Origin: Anaerolineaceae bacterium
GTDB taxonomy: Bacteria > Chloroflexota > Anaerolineae > Anaerolineales > Anaerolineaceae
Assembly (NCBI GenBank): GCA_028714615.1
Contig: JAQTMA010000228.1
Coordinates: forward strand, 1 to 6,539
Length of the DNA stretch: 6,539 bases
Reading direction: 5' to 3'
The notes beneath the pieces are model-generated. The model did not search any database, had not been told where the DNA came from, and saw nothing but the letters and a program-made list of their open reading frames with translations. Shown in pieces: positions 1 through 6,136 of the stretch (position 1 is its first letter; every line of letters starts with the position of its first letter). A program made the position numbers and the translations under genes.

Positions 1-767
1 AACTGCAGGGAGCCATCTGCCTTGCTGGCTTCCAATTGCTCGCTCACCTGCCCGACGGTTATGCTTGGTGGCAAGCGCAGATTGATCTTCAACCAGGCGT
101 TTTCGGAAAAACCATCCGTAGCCGACCCCATCCCACGCAGACTGGGGGTAAGCTGGGTGAATGCCTTGGAGCTACCGGTATTGCGGAGATCGCACCAGGC
201 TTTCACCTGATTCCAATAACCGACCGCCGCCTCGCTGGCGCTCTCGGCTACACTGGCGGTGTGCGAGACCGGCCGGCGGACAGAATAATCGACCCACAAA
301 CTACCTTTAAATCCAAGCGTGATCTTATCCCACTTGCTGGGCTCGCCAATCACCAGGGCGCGCGGAGGTTTGCGCGTCCGCAAGAACATAGCCCCACGCG
401 AGTCCCCCTCTTCGGCGACCGCGCCGACCACCGTTACTCGCCAGCCCGGCGGCGGAAGCACTTGAGCTGCGGCCACAGTAAAACAAGCCAGCGGGCCTTT
501 TGCGTCGACCGACCCACGCCCGAAAAGCAGGTCTCCATCCCGACGAACCGGGATCACACCGGGCACTGTATCAATGTGCCCCAGAAAGAGGATCTCGTTC
601 TCACCGCATCCGCGTGTGCCAATCGCATTCCCCGCCTGATCGATGGTGGCATCGAAACCCAGCTCCTGCATCTGACCGACCAGGCATCGAACGGCTTCGG
701 CTTCCTGGTAGGTCGGGCTGTAGATCTTGATTAGGGCCTCCAACAAGCCAATTTCATCTATGCGCAT
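1..767 (-). CDS. lysK: LysK: [LysW]-lysine/ornithine hydrolase (M20 metallopeptidase), 3' end cut by window edge
   Basis: Last step of the LysW pathway: a cytoplasmic metal-dependent hydrolase that releases lysine (or ornithine) from the C-terminal Glu of LysW. I translated it from the ATG at 767: 255 complete codons are visible and the frame stays open to base 1. M20 signatures are in order: GHIDTV with metal ligand H64 and catalytic D66; GRGSVDAKGPL with bridging D88; AEEGDS with E119 (general base) and E120 (metal); and GEPS with E142. From about residue 150 it enters the dimerisation (lid) domain. The family is roughly 350 residues long, so about 100, including the final metal-binding His region, lie beyond the edge. 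The start overlaps the end of lysJ by 10 bases and has an AAAGGAAG ribosome site inside lysJ, which suggests translational coupling. ArgE/DapE-type M20 enzymes are the alternative, but the operon context makes LysK the best call. No frameshift is seen in the visible part. Confidence 0.9.
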   Translation of the reverse strand, partial: MRIDEIGLLEALIKIYSPTYQEAEAVRCLVGQMQELGFDATIDQAGNAIGTRGCGENEILFLGHIDTVPGVIPVRRDGDLLFGRGSVDAKGPLACFTVAAAQVLPPPGWRVTVVGAVAEEGDSRGAMFLRTRKPPRALVIGEPSKWDKITLGFKGSLWVDYSVRRPVSHTASVAESASEAAVGYWNQVKAWCDLRNTGSSKAFTQLTPSLRGMGSATDGFSENAWLKINLRLPPSITVGQVSEQLEASKADGSLQ

Positions 768-1933
768 AGGACTTCCTTTACTGCGCTGGCTGCAGCGGCC
801 AGGTCGTTTTTTGGAATGACCAGGGGGGGCAGGAAGCGCATGACCGTTAGCCCGGCTGGAAGCGCCAGGACTCCTTTCTCCATCAGGGCTTGCAGGTAAG
901 GGGTTACTTTTTGCTTGAGCTCGATACCAACCATCAAACCTAGCCCACGCACCTCACGGATCAGCGGGGAGCGGATCTGTTTGAGCTGTTCCATAAACCA
1001 GGGTCCCAGCTCATCGGCGCGCTCCGCCAGGCGGTTCGTAACGAGATAGTCCAACGCCGCCAGGGAAGCCGCACAGGCCAGCGGGTTACCGCCGAAAGTG
1101 GAACCATGCACCTGAGCAGGCAGCTTGCCCAGGCCATCTTTCATAAGCGCCGCACCCATAGGCAGCCCGCCAGCGATTGATTTAGCCGCGCACACCAGGT
1201 CGGGCTCGAGCCCGTATCGCTGGAAGGAAAAGTAACGACCAGTGCGGCCAAAACCGGTTTGGATCTCGTCGATGATTAGCAATGCGCCGCGTTCGCGGCA
1301 CAACTCTTGGGCTAGCATAAGGAAGGACGGGTCTCCGGGGCGCACCCCGCCTTCACCCTGGACGACTTCGAGCAAAACTGCAGCGGTGGAATTCGTCACC
1401 GCAGTGCGCAGAGCTTCCGAATCGTTGTATGGGATGTGGCTGAAACCGGGCACCAGCGGAAGGAAGGGTTCGCGGTAACGCGTTTCCCAGGTGGCCGAGA
1501 GAGCGCCCATGGTGCGGCCATGAAATCCACGCATCGCCGCCATCACCCCAGTTCGCCCGGTCAAGAGCCGGGCGAATTTCACCGCTGCTTCGACTGCTTC
1601 TGCGCCGGAATTGCATAAGAATACCGAACCCATCCCCGCCAATCCGCACAACTTCTCTTCAAGGGCTGCCCGGCGGTCGTTGTAGAACATCTCCGGGCAG
1701 GAAATCAAGCGCGTGGCCTGGTCGGCGATGGCCTGAGCTACAGCCGGGTTGGCGTGCCCCAGGTTGGCCGCTCCTTGCCCACCCACACAATCAATATACT
1801 CTTTTCCATCGGCGTCCCACAGGCGGGCGCCTTGACCGCGCACAATCGCAAGCGGGCGCTTGGTGTATACGCCGGTTGTGTATTGGTTCTCCAGCGCCTG
1901 GATGTGGGCCGTGTCTGTCAATTCAGGTTCCAT
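758..1933 (-). CDS. lysJ: LysJ: [LysW]-aminoadipate semialdehyde (/glutamate semialdehyde) transaminase
   Basis: PLP-dependent class-III aminotransferase (ArgD/LysJ type) of 391 residues, a normal length. It converts LysW-bound aminoadipate semialdehyde to LysW-lysine using glutamate as donor, and in dual-function systems also makes LysW-ornithine. Visible motifs: GQGAANLGH (52-60), the phosphate-binding [10 protein letters not shown] (108-117), RGFHGRT (135-141), EVVQGEGG (189-196), [14 protein letters not shown] with the pyridine-N partner D222, and Schiff-base lysine K251 in [12 protein letters not shown], followed by [11 protein letters not shown]. The ATG at 1933 is supported by GAGG seven bases upstream. 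It lies 27 bases after the lysZ stop, and its last codons overlap the lysK start. Sequence alone does not separate LysJ from ArgD or show which substrate is used; the assignment rests on the lysW/X/Y/Z/K neighbours. Confidence 0.93.
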   Translation of the reverse strand: MEPELTDTAHIQALENQYTTGVYTKRPLAIVRGQGARLWDADGKEYIDCVGGQGAANLGHANPAVAQAIADQATRLISCPEMFYNDRRAALEEKLCGLAGMGSVFLCNSGAEAVEAAVKFARLLTGRTGVMAAMRGFHGRTMGALSATWETRYREPFLPLVPGFSHIPYNDSEALRTAVTNSTAAVLLEVVQGEGGVRPGDPSFLMLAQELCRERGALLIIDEIQTGFGRTGRYFSFQRYGLEPDLVCAAKSIAGGLPMGAALMKDGLGKLPAQVHGSTFGGNPLACAASLAALDYLVTNRLAERADELGPWFMEQLKQIRSPLIREVRGLGLMVGIELKQKVTPYLQALMEKGVLALPAGLTVMRFLPPLVIPKNDLAAAASAVKEVLCA

Positions 1934-1960
1934 AATCTTTCCTCACATTTTGCCTGGTGT

Positions 1961-2767
1961 TCACGCCGAAATAATAGTGCCCTTCCCGGCAAGGGCTTTC
2001 GTCAGAGGATGCTCGACCCGGCCATCGGCAAAGATAACCTCCCCCACCCCAAGCTCGAGGGCTTCGCTAGCCCCGAGCACCTTCTTTTTCATACGGCCTC
2101 CGGCCAAACTCAAGCCTTGCTCGAGGCTTGACCTGCTTAACCGCAAGATCAGGGTGCTCTCATCCGGGTATTCGCGCAGCAGGCCGGGCACATTGGTGAG
2201 CATGACCAGCTTCTCGGCATTAACCGCCCCCGCGATCATGGCAGCCGCCCGGTCGGCGTCGACGTTGAGGGCTTCCCCTTCTGGAGAGATCGCCAGGGGA
2301 GCAATCACCGGGACGAGACCCTGGTCCACCAGCAATTGGAGCAGGCTGGCATTGACCGTTTCGATTTTGCCGGTATTGTCGTCGCGCAGCATGATCTTGC
2401 GCCCATTCTCTACGATGCGGATGACGCCTTTGCGCTGTGCTACCATGACCCGCCCATCGACACCAGAAAGCCCGAAGGCATTGATCCCTGCTTTCTGCAA
2501 CCGTTCAACTAACAGGGTATTGATCTTTCCTGCTGTGACCATCGCAAAGATTTCCAGCGTTTCGCGGTCGGTATAGCGACTGCTAAAGCCAGACGCAGCG
2601 GTGACAAAGCGGGGCGGTTTCCCCAGGCGGGTGGAGATGTCATTCATTTCCGCCGATCCTCCATGCACGAGGATTACCGGCTGACCCTGACCGGCCAGGT
2701 CGGCAATATCCGAGGAGATGGCTTCCAGATTCAACCCGGCTGCTCCACCAATTTTGATAACGATCAT
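1961..2767 (-). CDS. lysZ: LysZ: [LysW]-aminoadipate (/glutamate) kinase
   Basis: Amino-acid kinase (AAK, ArgB-like) family. It phosphorylates the side-chain carboxylate of the LysW-bound substrate with ATP. With the chosen ATG at 2767 it is 268 residues, close to other LysZ proteins. Motifs: catalytic K5 in VIKIGGAAG, the HGG loop (35-37) after VILV, SRYTDRET around R64, which lies in the substrate site of ArgB-like kinases, PLAISPEGEALNVDADRAA with N168 and D170, TNVPGLL (191-197), and a GGRMKKK segment (223-229) supplying ATP-binding lysines. The frame also extends upstream to an ATG at 2797, but this adds ten residues before the conserved beta strand and would start inside a hairpin. The 2767 ATG has GGAAGG (2780-2775) seven bases upstream, so it is preferred. 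Acetylglutamate kinase ArgB is the alternative. The LysW neighbours favour LysZ, possibly bifunctional. Confidence 0.93.
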   Translation of the reverse strand: MIVIKIGGAAGLNLEAISSDIADLAGQGQPVILVHGGSAEMNDISTRLGKPPRFVTAASGFSSRYTDRETLEIFAMVTAGKINTLLVERLQKAGINAFGLSGVDGRVMVAQRKGVIRIVENGRKIMLRDDNTGKIETVNASLLQLLVDQGLVPVIAPLAISPEGEALNVDADRAAAMIAGAVNAEKLVMLTNVPGLLREYPDESTLILRLSRSSLEQGLSLAGGRMKKKVLGASEALELGVGEVIFADGRVEHPLTKALAGKGTIISA

Positions 2768-2786
2768 TGCTATGCCTTCCTTATTC

Positions 2787-2805
2787 GGCGGGTACAAGAC
2801 CCGCC
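2787..2805 (-). repeat. Perfect 7-bp hairpin between lysY and lysZ, possible REP-like remnant
   Basis: In the 55-base gap between the lysY stop and the lysZ start, the transcribed strand reads GGCGGGT, loop CTTGT, ACCCGCC: a perfect GC-rich stem. No T-run follows, so it is not an intrinsic terminator. The lysZ ribosome site AAGGAAGG begins about five bases beyond the stem. It may stabilise the upstream mRNA, tune lysZ translation, or be an intergenic palindromic repeat. Only one copy is present here, so the repeat status is inference. Confidence 0.4.
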
Positions 2806-2822
2806 CCTATGCAAAACTGGGG

Positions 2823-3854
2823 TTAGATCGGATGAAGGCCACTGAACCCCAACCCGGCCATCTCTTCGAAGCCGCACATCAGGTTCATTGCCTGCACTGC
2901 GGACCCGGCAGCACCTTTCATCAGGTTGTCGATCGCAGCCAGAGAGACCACCCGCCCGCTGTTGGGATCGAGATCGAAACCGACGTCGACGTAGTTTGTG
3001 CCAGCCAGGATCTTTGGCTCTGGCACGCGGTAAATGCCACGCCGGTCTTTGACCAGGCGCACAAACGGCTCGCTTTCGGCATACAGGCGATACGCTCGCC
3101 ACAGGTCTTTCTCAGTGACGCCGGGACGGACGAACGCGTGCGCTGCCGCCAGGCTGCCACGCACCATATCCACCGAGGTGATGGTCAGATGCACGTTCTG
3201 GATGCCCATCTCCTGGATCACCTCAGCCGTGTGGCGGTGGCCGTAAGCAGCGTACGTACGCACAACGTGGCTGCGTTCAGGATGGTGCGACCCCGGGTTG
3301 GGAGAAGCACCGCCTTCTGAAGAACCCACCTTGATATCGACGATGACCGCGGTGTCTTCCCGCAGCAAACCATTGCTGACCAGGGGAAGCAGAGCCAGGC
3401 AAGCGACCGCGGCGTTACACCCCACTCCGCTGATATAAGTTGCCCGGCGCATGTCCTCCCGGTGCAGCTCGGGCAGGCCGTAGACAAAACGCGAAAGCCA
3501 TGCGGGAGCGTTGTGGACGTGGCTGTAGTACTGCTGGTAAACCAGCGGGTCGCGCAGGCGGAAATCTGCCGATAGATCGACGATCTTCGGTGCGAGGGCT
3601 GCATACTGTTCGATGCTTTGCTGGCTTTCACCGTGCGGGAGGGCCAAAAAGAGTACATCAGAGGGTGCTATGCCTTCGCGGGATACGAACTTGAGCGCGG
3701 TGCGCTTGCGTAGGTTGGGATGCTGCTGGTATAGGAACTCTCCCAGGTGCGATTCTGAGGTTGCCTGGAATACTTCGATATTGGGGTGTTCTAGCAGCAA
3801 GCGGAGAAGTTCCCCACCTGCATAACCGGATGCGCCGACAATGGATGCTTTCAT
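2823..3854 (-). CDS. lysY: LysY: [LysW]-aminoadipate (/glutamate) 6-phosphate reductase
   Basis: ArgC-type NADPH-dependent semialdehyde dehydrogenase, 343 residues, full length. It reduces the LysW-bound acyl phosphate made by LysZ to the semialdehyde. The N-terminal Rossmann motif is GASGYAGGELLRLL (7-20). LALPHGES (70-77) and VDLSADFRL (92-100) are typical of the ArgC/LysY family. The catalytic cysteine is C146 in SGVGCNA; classical ArgC has PGC followed by Tyr/Pro residues, so this context fits the LysY branch. GSSEGGASPNPGSHHPERSH (177-196) and GHRHTAE (205-211, with the catalytic histidine) also match the LysY style. The start at 3854 is four bases after AGGTGA, and this ribosome site overlaps the stop codon of the preceding ligase gene, so translation is probably coupled. 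It could act on both AAA- and Glu-derived substrates, as in Sulfolobus. Confidence 0.94.
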   Translation of the reverse strand: MKASIVGASGYAGGELLRLLLEHPNIEVFQATSESHLGEFLYQQHPNLRKRTALKFVSREGIAPSDVLFLALPHGESQQSIEQYAALAPKIVDLSADFRLRDPLVYQQYYSHVHNAPAWLSRFVYGLPELHREDMRRATYISGVGCNAAVACLALLPLVSNGLLREDTAVIVDIKVGSSEGGASPNPGSHHPERSHVVRTYAAYGHRHTAEVIQEMGIQNVHLTITSVDMVRGSLAAAHAFVRPGVTEKDLWRAYRLYAESEPFVRLVKDRRGIYRVPEPKILAGTNYVDVGFDLDPNSGRVVSLAAIDNLMKGAAGSAVQAMNLMCGFEEMAGLGFSGLHPI

Positions 3855-3862
3855 TAAATCAC

Positions 3863-4708
3863 CTATCTCGTTGAGGATGCTGTCACGATGTAATCCACCA
3901 TCTTCTGGGGGATGTTCACTCCTGTCGTGTGGATGCTGTTGCGGAATTCCATCGTATGGTTGACCTCGTTCACGGTAAGACCATCAGGGGTCTCGAACAG
4001 GTCAATCGCCAATAAACCTTTGCCGATTGCCTGGGAAGTTTGCAGGCATAAATCACCGATTTCCGATGTGACCGGGCAGTTGGAGGCAACGCCTCCGCGG
4101 GCGGTGTTGGTTATCCAGCTTTCCGACGTACGGTAGATCGCGCAGATGGGCTCGTCACCGATCACAAACGCCCGGATATCTCTCCCGGGCTTTTGGATAA
4201 ACTCCTGAATGTAGAAAATTTGGTGGTTTACCCCACCCAGAATCGCCTTGTGTTCGATGAAAGCTTCCGCGGATGCAAGATCGTCGACTTTGGCCAGCAG
4301 CCGTCCCCATGAACCGATCACCGGTTTTAGGACGCAGGGGTAACCGAGAGCATCAATGGCTTTGAGGGCTGACTCTTCCGAGAAGGCCATCAACACCCGT
4401 GGGGAGGGGATTCCCGCATTGACCAGGATCTGGCTGGTAATGTATTTATCGCCGCAGCGTTCGATCAACCCCGGGGGGTTGATCACAGGGATGCCATGCG
4501 CATCAAAAATGCGCGAGATATATAGCCCGCGTGAATAGGAGATCGAACGCTCGAAAAGCACGTCCACGTCACACGTCTTTTGCCCGATGTCAAAATACGC
4601 CTCATCATCGTTGATTCGCACTACCTGAACCCCCGCGCGGTGCTCGAGCTCGTCGAGCAGGAGCTTCTCCTCCACCCGCATCCGCGAGTATAACAGCCCG
4701 ACCTTCAT
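3863..4708 (-). CDS. lysX: LysX: alpha-aminoadipate-[LysW] ligase (ATP-grasp), downstream copy
   Basis: RimK-related ATP-grasp ligase of 281 residues, the normal LysX length. It joins the alpha-amino group of AAA to the gamma-carboxyl of the terminal Glu of LysW, forming an isopeptide and consuming ATP. Visible: N-terminal [23 protein letters not shown] (53-62); CGDKYITS (85-92); the ATP-binding [13 protein letters not shown] (126-138); [20 protein letters not shown] (165-184); [10 protein letters not shown] (197-206) with CPVT after it; AIDLFE (234-239) and [10 protein letters not shown] (246-255) supplying Mg ligands D236, E248 and N250. The segment [15 protein letters not shown] closely matches what I recall of Thermus LysX, so this copy is the better candidate for true AAA activity. 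It starts 63 bases after the other ligase. The nearest ribosome site, AAGGAA, is 13 bases from the ATG, rather far, so translation may be weaker. The two ligases are clear paralogues, over half identical by eye in the core. Confidence 0.9.
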   Translation of the reverse strand: MKVGLLYSRMRVEEKLLLDELEHRAGVQVVRINDDEAYFDIGQKTCDVDVLFERSISYSRGLYISRIFDAHGIPVINPPGLIERCGDKYITSQILVNAGIPSPRVLMAFSEESALKAIDALGYPCVLKPVIGSWGRLLAKVDDLASAEAFIEHKAILGGVNHQIFYIQEFIQKPGRDIRAFVIGDEPICAIYRTSESWITNTARGGVASNCPVTSEIGDLCLQTSQAIGKGLLAIDLFETPDGLTVNEVNHTMEFRNSIHTTGVNIPQKMVDYIVTASSTR

Positions 4709-4771
4709 TTTCGGCTTTGCTTTCCTTCTACTCGAATACCCACCGGCTCAGGGGAGCGGGACGTTCAGAAA

Positions 4772-5704
4772 TTACCGGTGGTGATCTTGAACTGCCGCCC
4801 AGACCTTTATCCCCGGCTGTGGAACGGCAACCTCAAATGCGGATTTTCCTCCACCGACTGCGATGGTGTATTCAACAATCAATCCGGCTACATCGACGTG
4901 CGTGGTGGGCGCCAGGCTGTGAAACTCCATCGTGTGGTTGATCTCGTTGACCAGATAGCCCCGATCTGGGTCTTCCATGATATCGATAGCCAAAACACCG
5001 CCTCCCACGCATTGGGCAGCCGCCCGGCAGATTTCATCCAGCTCGGGGGTTACCGGACAGACTTCACCCTGCCCGCCTTTGGCGGTGTTGGTGATCCAAT
5101 GCGATGATGACCGGTACATGGCGCACACTGTCTCATCGCCCACCACCATCGCACGGATATCGCGCCCCGGCTTCTGAATATATTCTTGAATGTAAAATAT
5201 GGAATGCTGGAAGGAACCCAGTGTCTCTTTGTGCTCCAAGACGGCCTCAGCCGCATCGCGATCGTTGATTTTCGAGAGCAGCCGGCCCCACGAACCGATC
5301 ACCGGTTTGAGCACAACAGGATAGCCCAGCTCTTCAATCGCCAGGAGAGCGGCTTCGGGGGTGAAAGCCACCCGCGTGCGGGGTTGTGCAAGACCAGCCC
5401 GCGCCAGGGCAGCCGTGGTGACCAGCTTATCACCGCAAACCGCCGCCACTTGCGCCATGTTAACGGTGGGGATGCCCCACGCATTCAGCACCTGGGTGGC
5501 GTACAGTCCGCGGGAAAACGACATGCTGCGTTCCAACACCACGCTGTACCGCGCCCAGGAACCGGGATCCTCAAAATCGAACGAAGCCAGGCGGTCATCG
5601 ATGCGCTCATAATCGACCCCACGCTTGTCGAGCGCCTCCAGGATCCATTTTTCCTCTACCCGCACCCGGGATAACAATACCCCAACCTTCGGTTTCATCT
5701 TCAT
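4772..5704 (-). CDS. LysX/ArgX-family ATP-grasp ligase acting on LysW, upstream diverged copy
   Basis: RimK-type ATP-grasp ligase of 310 residues, certainly of the LysX/ArgX family. It has [26 protein letters not shown] (59-70), CGDK (90-93), [13 protein letters not shown] (131-143), [16 protein letters not shown] (170-185), [10 protein letters not shown] (202-211), and Mg ligands D241, E254 and N256 in [11 protein letters not shown]. It differs from the downstream paralogue in two places. The stretch after MEF reads [13 protein letters not shown] instead of the [10 protein letters not shown] form, and there is an extra C-terminal tail of about 28 residues (283-310). The changed stretch follows the metal ligands, where substrate contacts are expected, so it may use glutamate (an ArgX role) or another amino acid; this is inference. 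The gene lies 15 bases after lysW, so the two are tightly paired. Start: ATG 5704 gives only a 3-base spacer to AAAGG, whereas ATG 5698, two codons later, gives nine. Either is possible. Confidence 0.88.
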   Translation of the reverse strand: MKMKPKVGVLLSRVRVEEKWILEALDKRGVDYERIDDRLASFDFEDPGSWARYSVVLERSMSFSRGLYATQVLNAWGIPTVNMAQVAAVCGDKLVTTAALARAGLAQPRTRVAFTPEAALLAIEELGYPVVLKPVIGSWGRLLSKINDRDAAEAVLEHKETLGSFQHSIFYIQEYIQKPGRDIRAMVVGDETVCAMYRSSSHWITNTAKGGQGEVCPVTPELDEICRAAAQCVGGGVLAIDIMEDPDRGYLVNEINHTMEFHSLAPTTHVDVAGLIVEYTIAVGGGKSAFEVAVPQPGIKVWAAVQDHHR

Positions 5705-5719
5705 GCACCTTTCGGGCAG

Positions 5720-5896
5720 CTATTCGCCCCAGTCCTCTTCTTCCATCGGGGCTACTTCCAGCGATGGGGGATCGAGCTTGATCACTTCGAGGTCAGCGCC
5801 ACAATCCGGGCAAACCACGATTTCATTTAATACCATGCCGGCGAGCGAGATTTCGGCATCACATTCCGGACATACAGCGGTACCATCAATGGGCAT
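5720..5896 (-). CDS. lysW: LysW: amino-group carrier protein
   Basis: Small acidic carrier of 58 residues whose C-terminal Glu is joined to the amino group of the substrate and presents it to LysZ, LysY, LysJ and LysK. The N-terminal half is a zinc-ribbon-like module with CPEC (C9, C12) and CPDC (C29, C32). The C-terminal half is acidic and ends with the family hallmark EDWGE, with E58 as the attachment residue. The start is ATG 5896, with a strong AAGGAG nine bases upstream (5911-5906). The open frame continues upstream to a TTG at 5995, but that extension would run through the leader terminator and is not credible. LysW is the first gene of the operon, directly downstream of the attenuator-like terminator and 15 bases before the first ligase. 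Being first suits a carrier needed in larger amounts than the enzymes. Confidence 0.97.
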   Translation of the reverse strand: MPIDGTAVCPECDAEISLAGMVLNEIVVCPDCGADLEVIKLDPPSLEVAPMEEEDWGE

Positions 5897-5905
5897 CTTC
5901 TTTAT

Positions 5906-5911
5906 CTCCTT
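5906..5911 (-). promoter_or_regulatory. lysW ribosome binding site
   Basis: AAGGAG with a nine-base spacer to ATG 5896. It decides the lysW start and lies only about six bases beyond the end of the terminator T-run, so read-through is needed to expose it on mRNA. Confidence 0.8.
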
Positions 5912-5917
5912 GAGAAT

Positions 5918-5954
5918 AAAAAAACCAGCCGCTCCGGGAGGGAGAGGCTGGTTT
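5918..5954 (-). terminator. Intrinsic terminator in the lys leader (attenuator)
   Basis: On the transcribed strand AAACCAGCC (5954-5946) pairs perfectly with GGCTGGTTT (5930-5922). After one T/C mismatch, CTCC/GGAG extends the stem with a CTCCC loop. The 3' arm runs directly into further Ts, seven in a row (5924-5918), then ATT. This is a textbook rho-independent terminator, placed between a consensus promoter and the first gene of a biosynthetic operon. No unrelated gene ends just before it: the XRE gene ends about 180 bases upstream, with the promoter in between. It therefore most likely acts as an attenuator for the operon, ending a leader transcript of about 165 nt when product is plentiful. 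Confidence 0.85.
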
Positions 5955-5984
5955 ACGCTGAAATAAGGTGGACTGGTGTCTATC

Positions 5985-6080
5985 TCAAACGGCAAAAAGC
6001 CCGCATTCCCGGAAGGAGGTGGGATTGAAACGTGGCTTTCGACGCGTATCGCCGTTGAGGTGGAATACCGGTTGATTCAT
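5985..6080 (-). CDS. Possible leaderless leader peptide (31 aa, Arg/Lys-rich stretch)
   Basis: An ATG at 6080 lies only two or three bases after the predicted transcription start and opens a 31-codon frame ending at TGA (5987-5985), before the terminator. It has no Shine-Dalgarno site, so it would be translated as a leaderless message. The peptide has TRRKPR at residues 12-17 and a fourth Arg at residue 24, so it is enriched in the very amino acids that LysW pathways make. Ribosome pausing at CGT CGA AAG would fall just inside the outer leader helix. Against it: short ORFs arise by chance, the Arg/Lys codons are not a long uninterrupted run, and CGT may not be a rare codon. No homology can be claimed. 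Confidence 0.3.
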   Translation of the reverse strand: MNQPVFHLNGDTRRKPRFNPTSFRECGLFAV

Positions 6081-6089
6081 GTTGAGTAG

Positions 6090-6117
6090 ATTATAGCGGC
6101 TCAGCGAAATATGTCAA
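6090..6117 (-). promoter_or_regulatory. Consensus sigma-70-type promoter of the lysW operon
   Basis: The minus strand has TTGACA (6117-6112), a 16-base spacer, and TATAAT (6095-6090): perfect matches to both housekeeping boxes. Transcription should start near 6083. It lies 20 bases beyond the XRE gene stop and points into the lys operon. A promoter this strong fits regulation by repression and/or downstream attenuation. Confidence 0.85.
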
Positions 6118-6130
6118 TAGTCAATTGACA
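6112..6130. promoter_or_regulatory. Inverted repeat overlapping the -35 box (putative operator)
   Basis: TGTCAAT (6112-6118), five bases, ATTGACA (6124-6130) form a perfect 7-base inverted repeat. A second perfect palindrome, GTCAATTGAC (6120-6129), is nested in it. One arm includes the whole -35 hexamer, so a protein bound here would block RNA polymerase. The binder is unknown; the adjacent XRE protein is a positional candidate only. Part of the symmetry comes from the TTGACA hexamer itself. Confidence 0.5.
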
Positions 6131-6136
6131 TTTACT

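Larger units (their letters stand above)
5918..6083 (-). ncRNA. Structured leader RNA of the lysW operon (putative attenuator)
   Basis: This covers the estimated transcription start (an A about seven bases after the -10 box) to the end of the terminator T-run. Visible pairings: CTCAACGGC (6059-6051) with GCCGTTTGAG (5993-5984, one bulged base); inside it AAAGCC (6039-6034) with GGCTTT (6001-5996); and inside that CAATCCC with GGGAATG (one mismatch). An alternative pairing, TTCCGGGA (6014-6007) with TCCCGGAG in the upper terminator stem (5939-5932; eight pairs, one G-U), could compete. I do not recognise a lysine riboswitch or T-box. Leader-peptide attenuation has been reported for the Thermus thermophilus lysine cluster, a parallel case. 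The boundaries are predictions. Confidence 0.55.

Noticed and set aside
36..734. 232-codon plus-strand open frame
   Set aside because: Antisense to lysK, which shows all M20 metal and catalytic motifs; the plus-strand translation is low-complexity Arg/Pro/His-rich with no recognisable motif.
1860..2576. 238-codon plus-strand open frame
   Set aside because: Antisense to lysZ and the lysJ start; Ser/Arg/Pro-rich shadow translation without domain features.
2768..2797. Ten-residue N-terminal extension of LysZ from ATG 2797
   Set aside because: The start falls in the intergenic hairpin and precedes the conserved first strand; ATG 2767 has GGAAGG at ideal spacing.
2718..3320. 200-codon plus-strand open frame
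   Set aside because: Antisense to lysY and the lysZ start; the sense strand carries the conserved enzyme.
5186..5674. 162-codon plus-strand open frame
   Set aside because: Antisense to the upstream LysX-family gene, in its ATP-grasp region; no motif or ribosome site.
5897..5995. N-terminal extension of LysW from a TTG start
   Set aside because: It would translate through the intrinsic terminator; the ATG at 5896 has a strong ribosome site and gives the usual LysW length.
6001..6031. CRISPR array
   Set aside because: Only one repeat-like sequence, no second copy, no spacers and no cas genes.
5918..6083. Lysine riboswitch or T-box leader
   Set aside because: The leader is short, and I could not find the multi-helix lysine riboswitch core or a T-box consensus sequence before the terminator.
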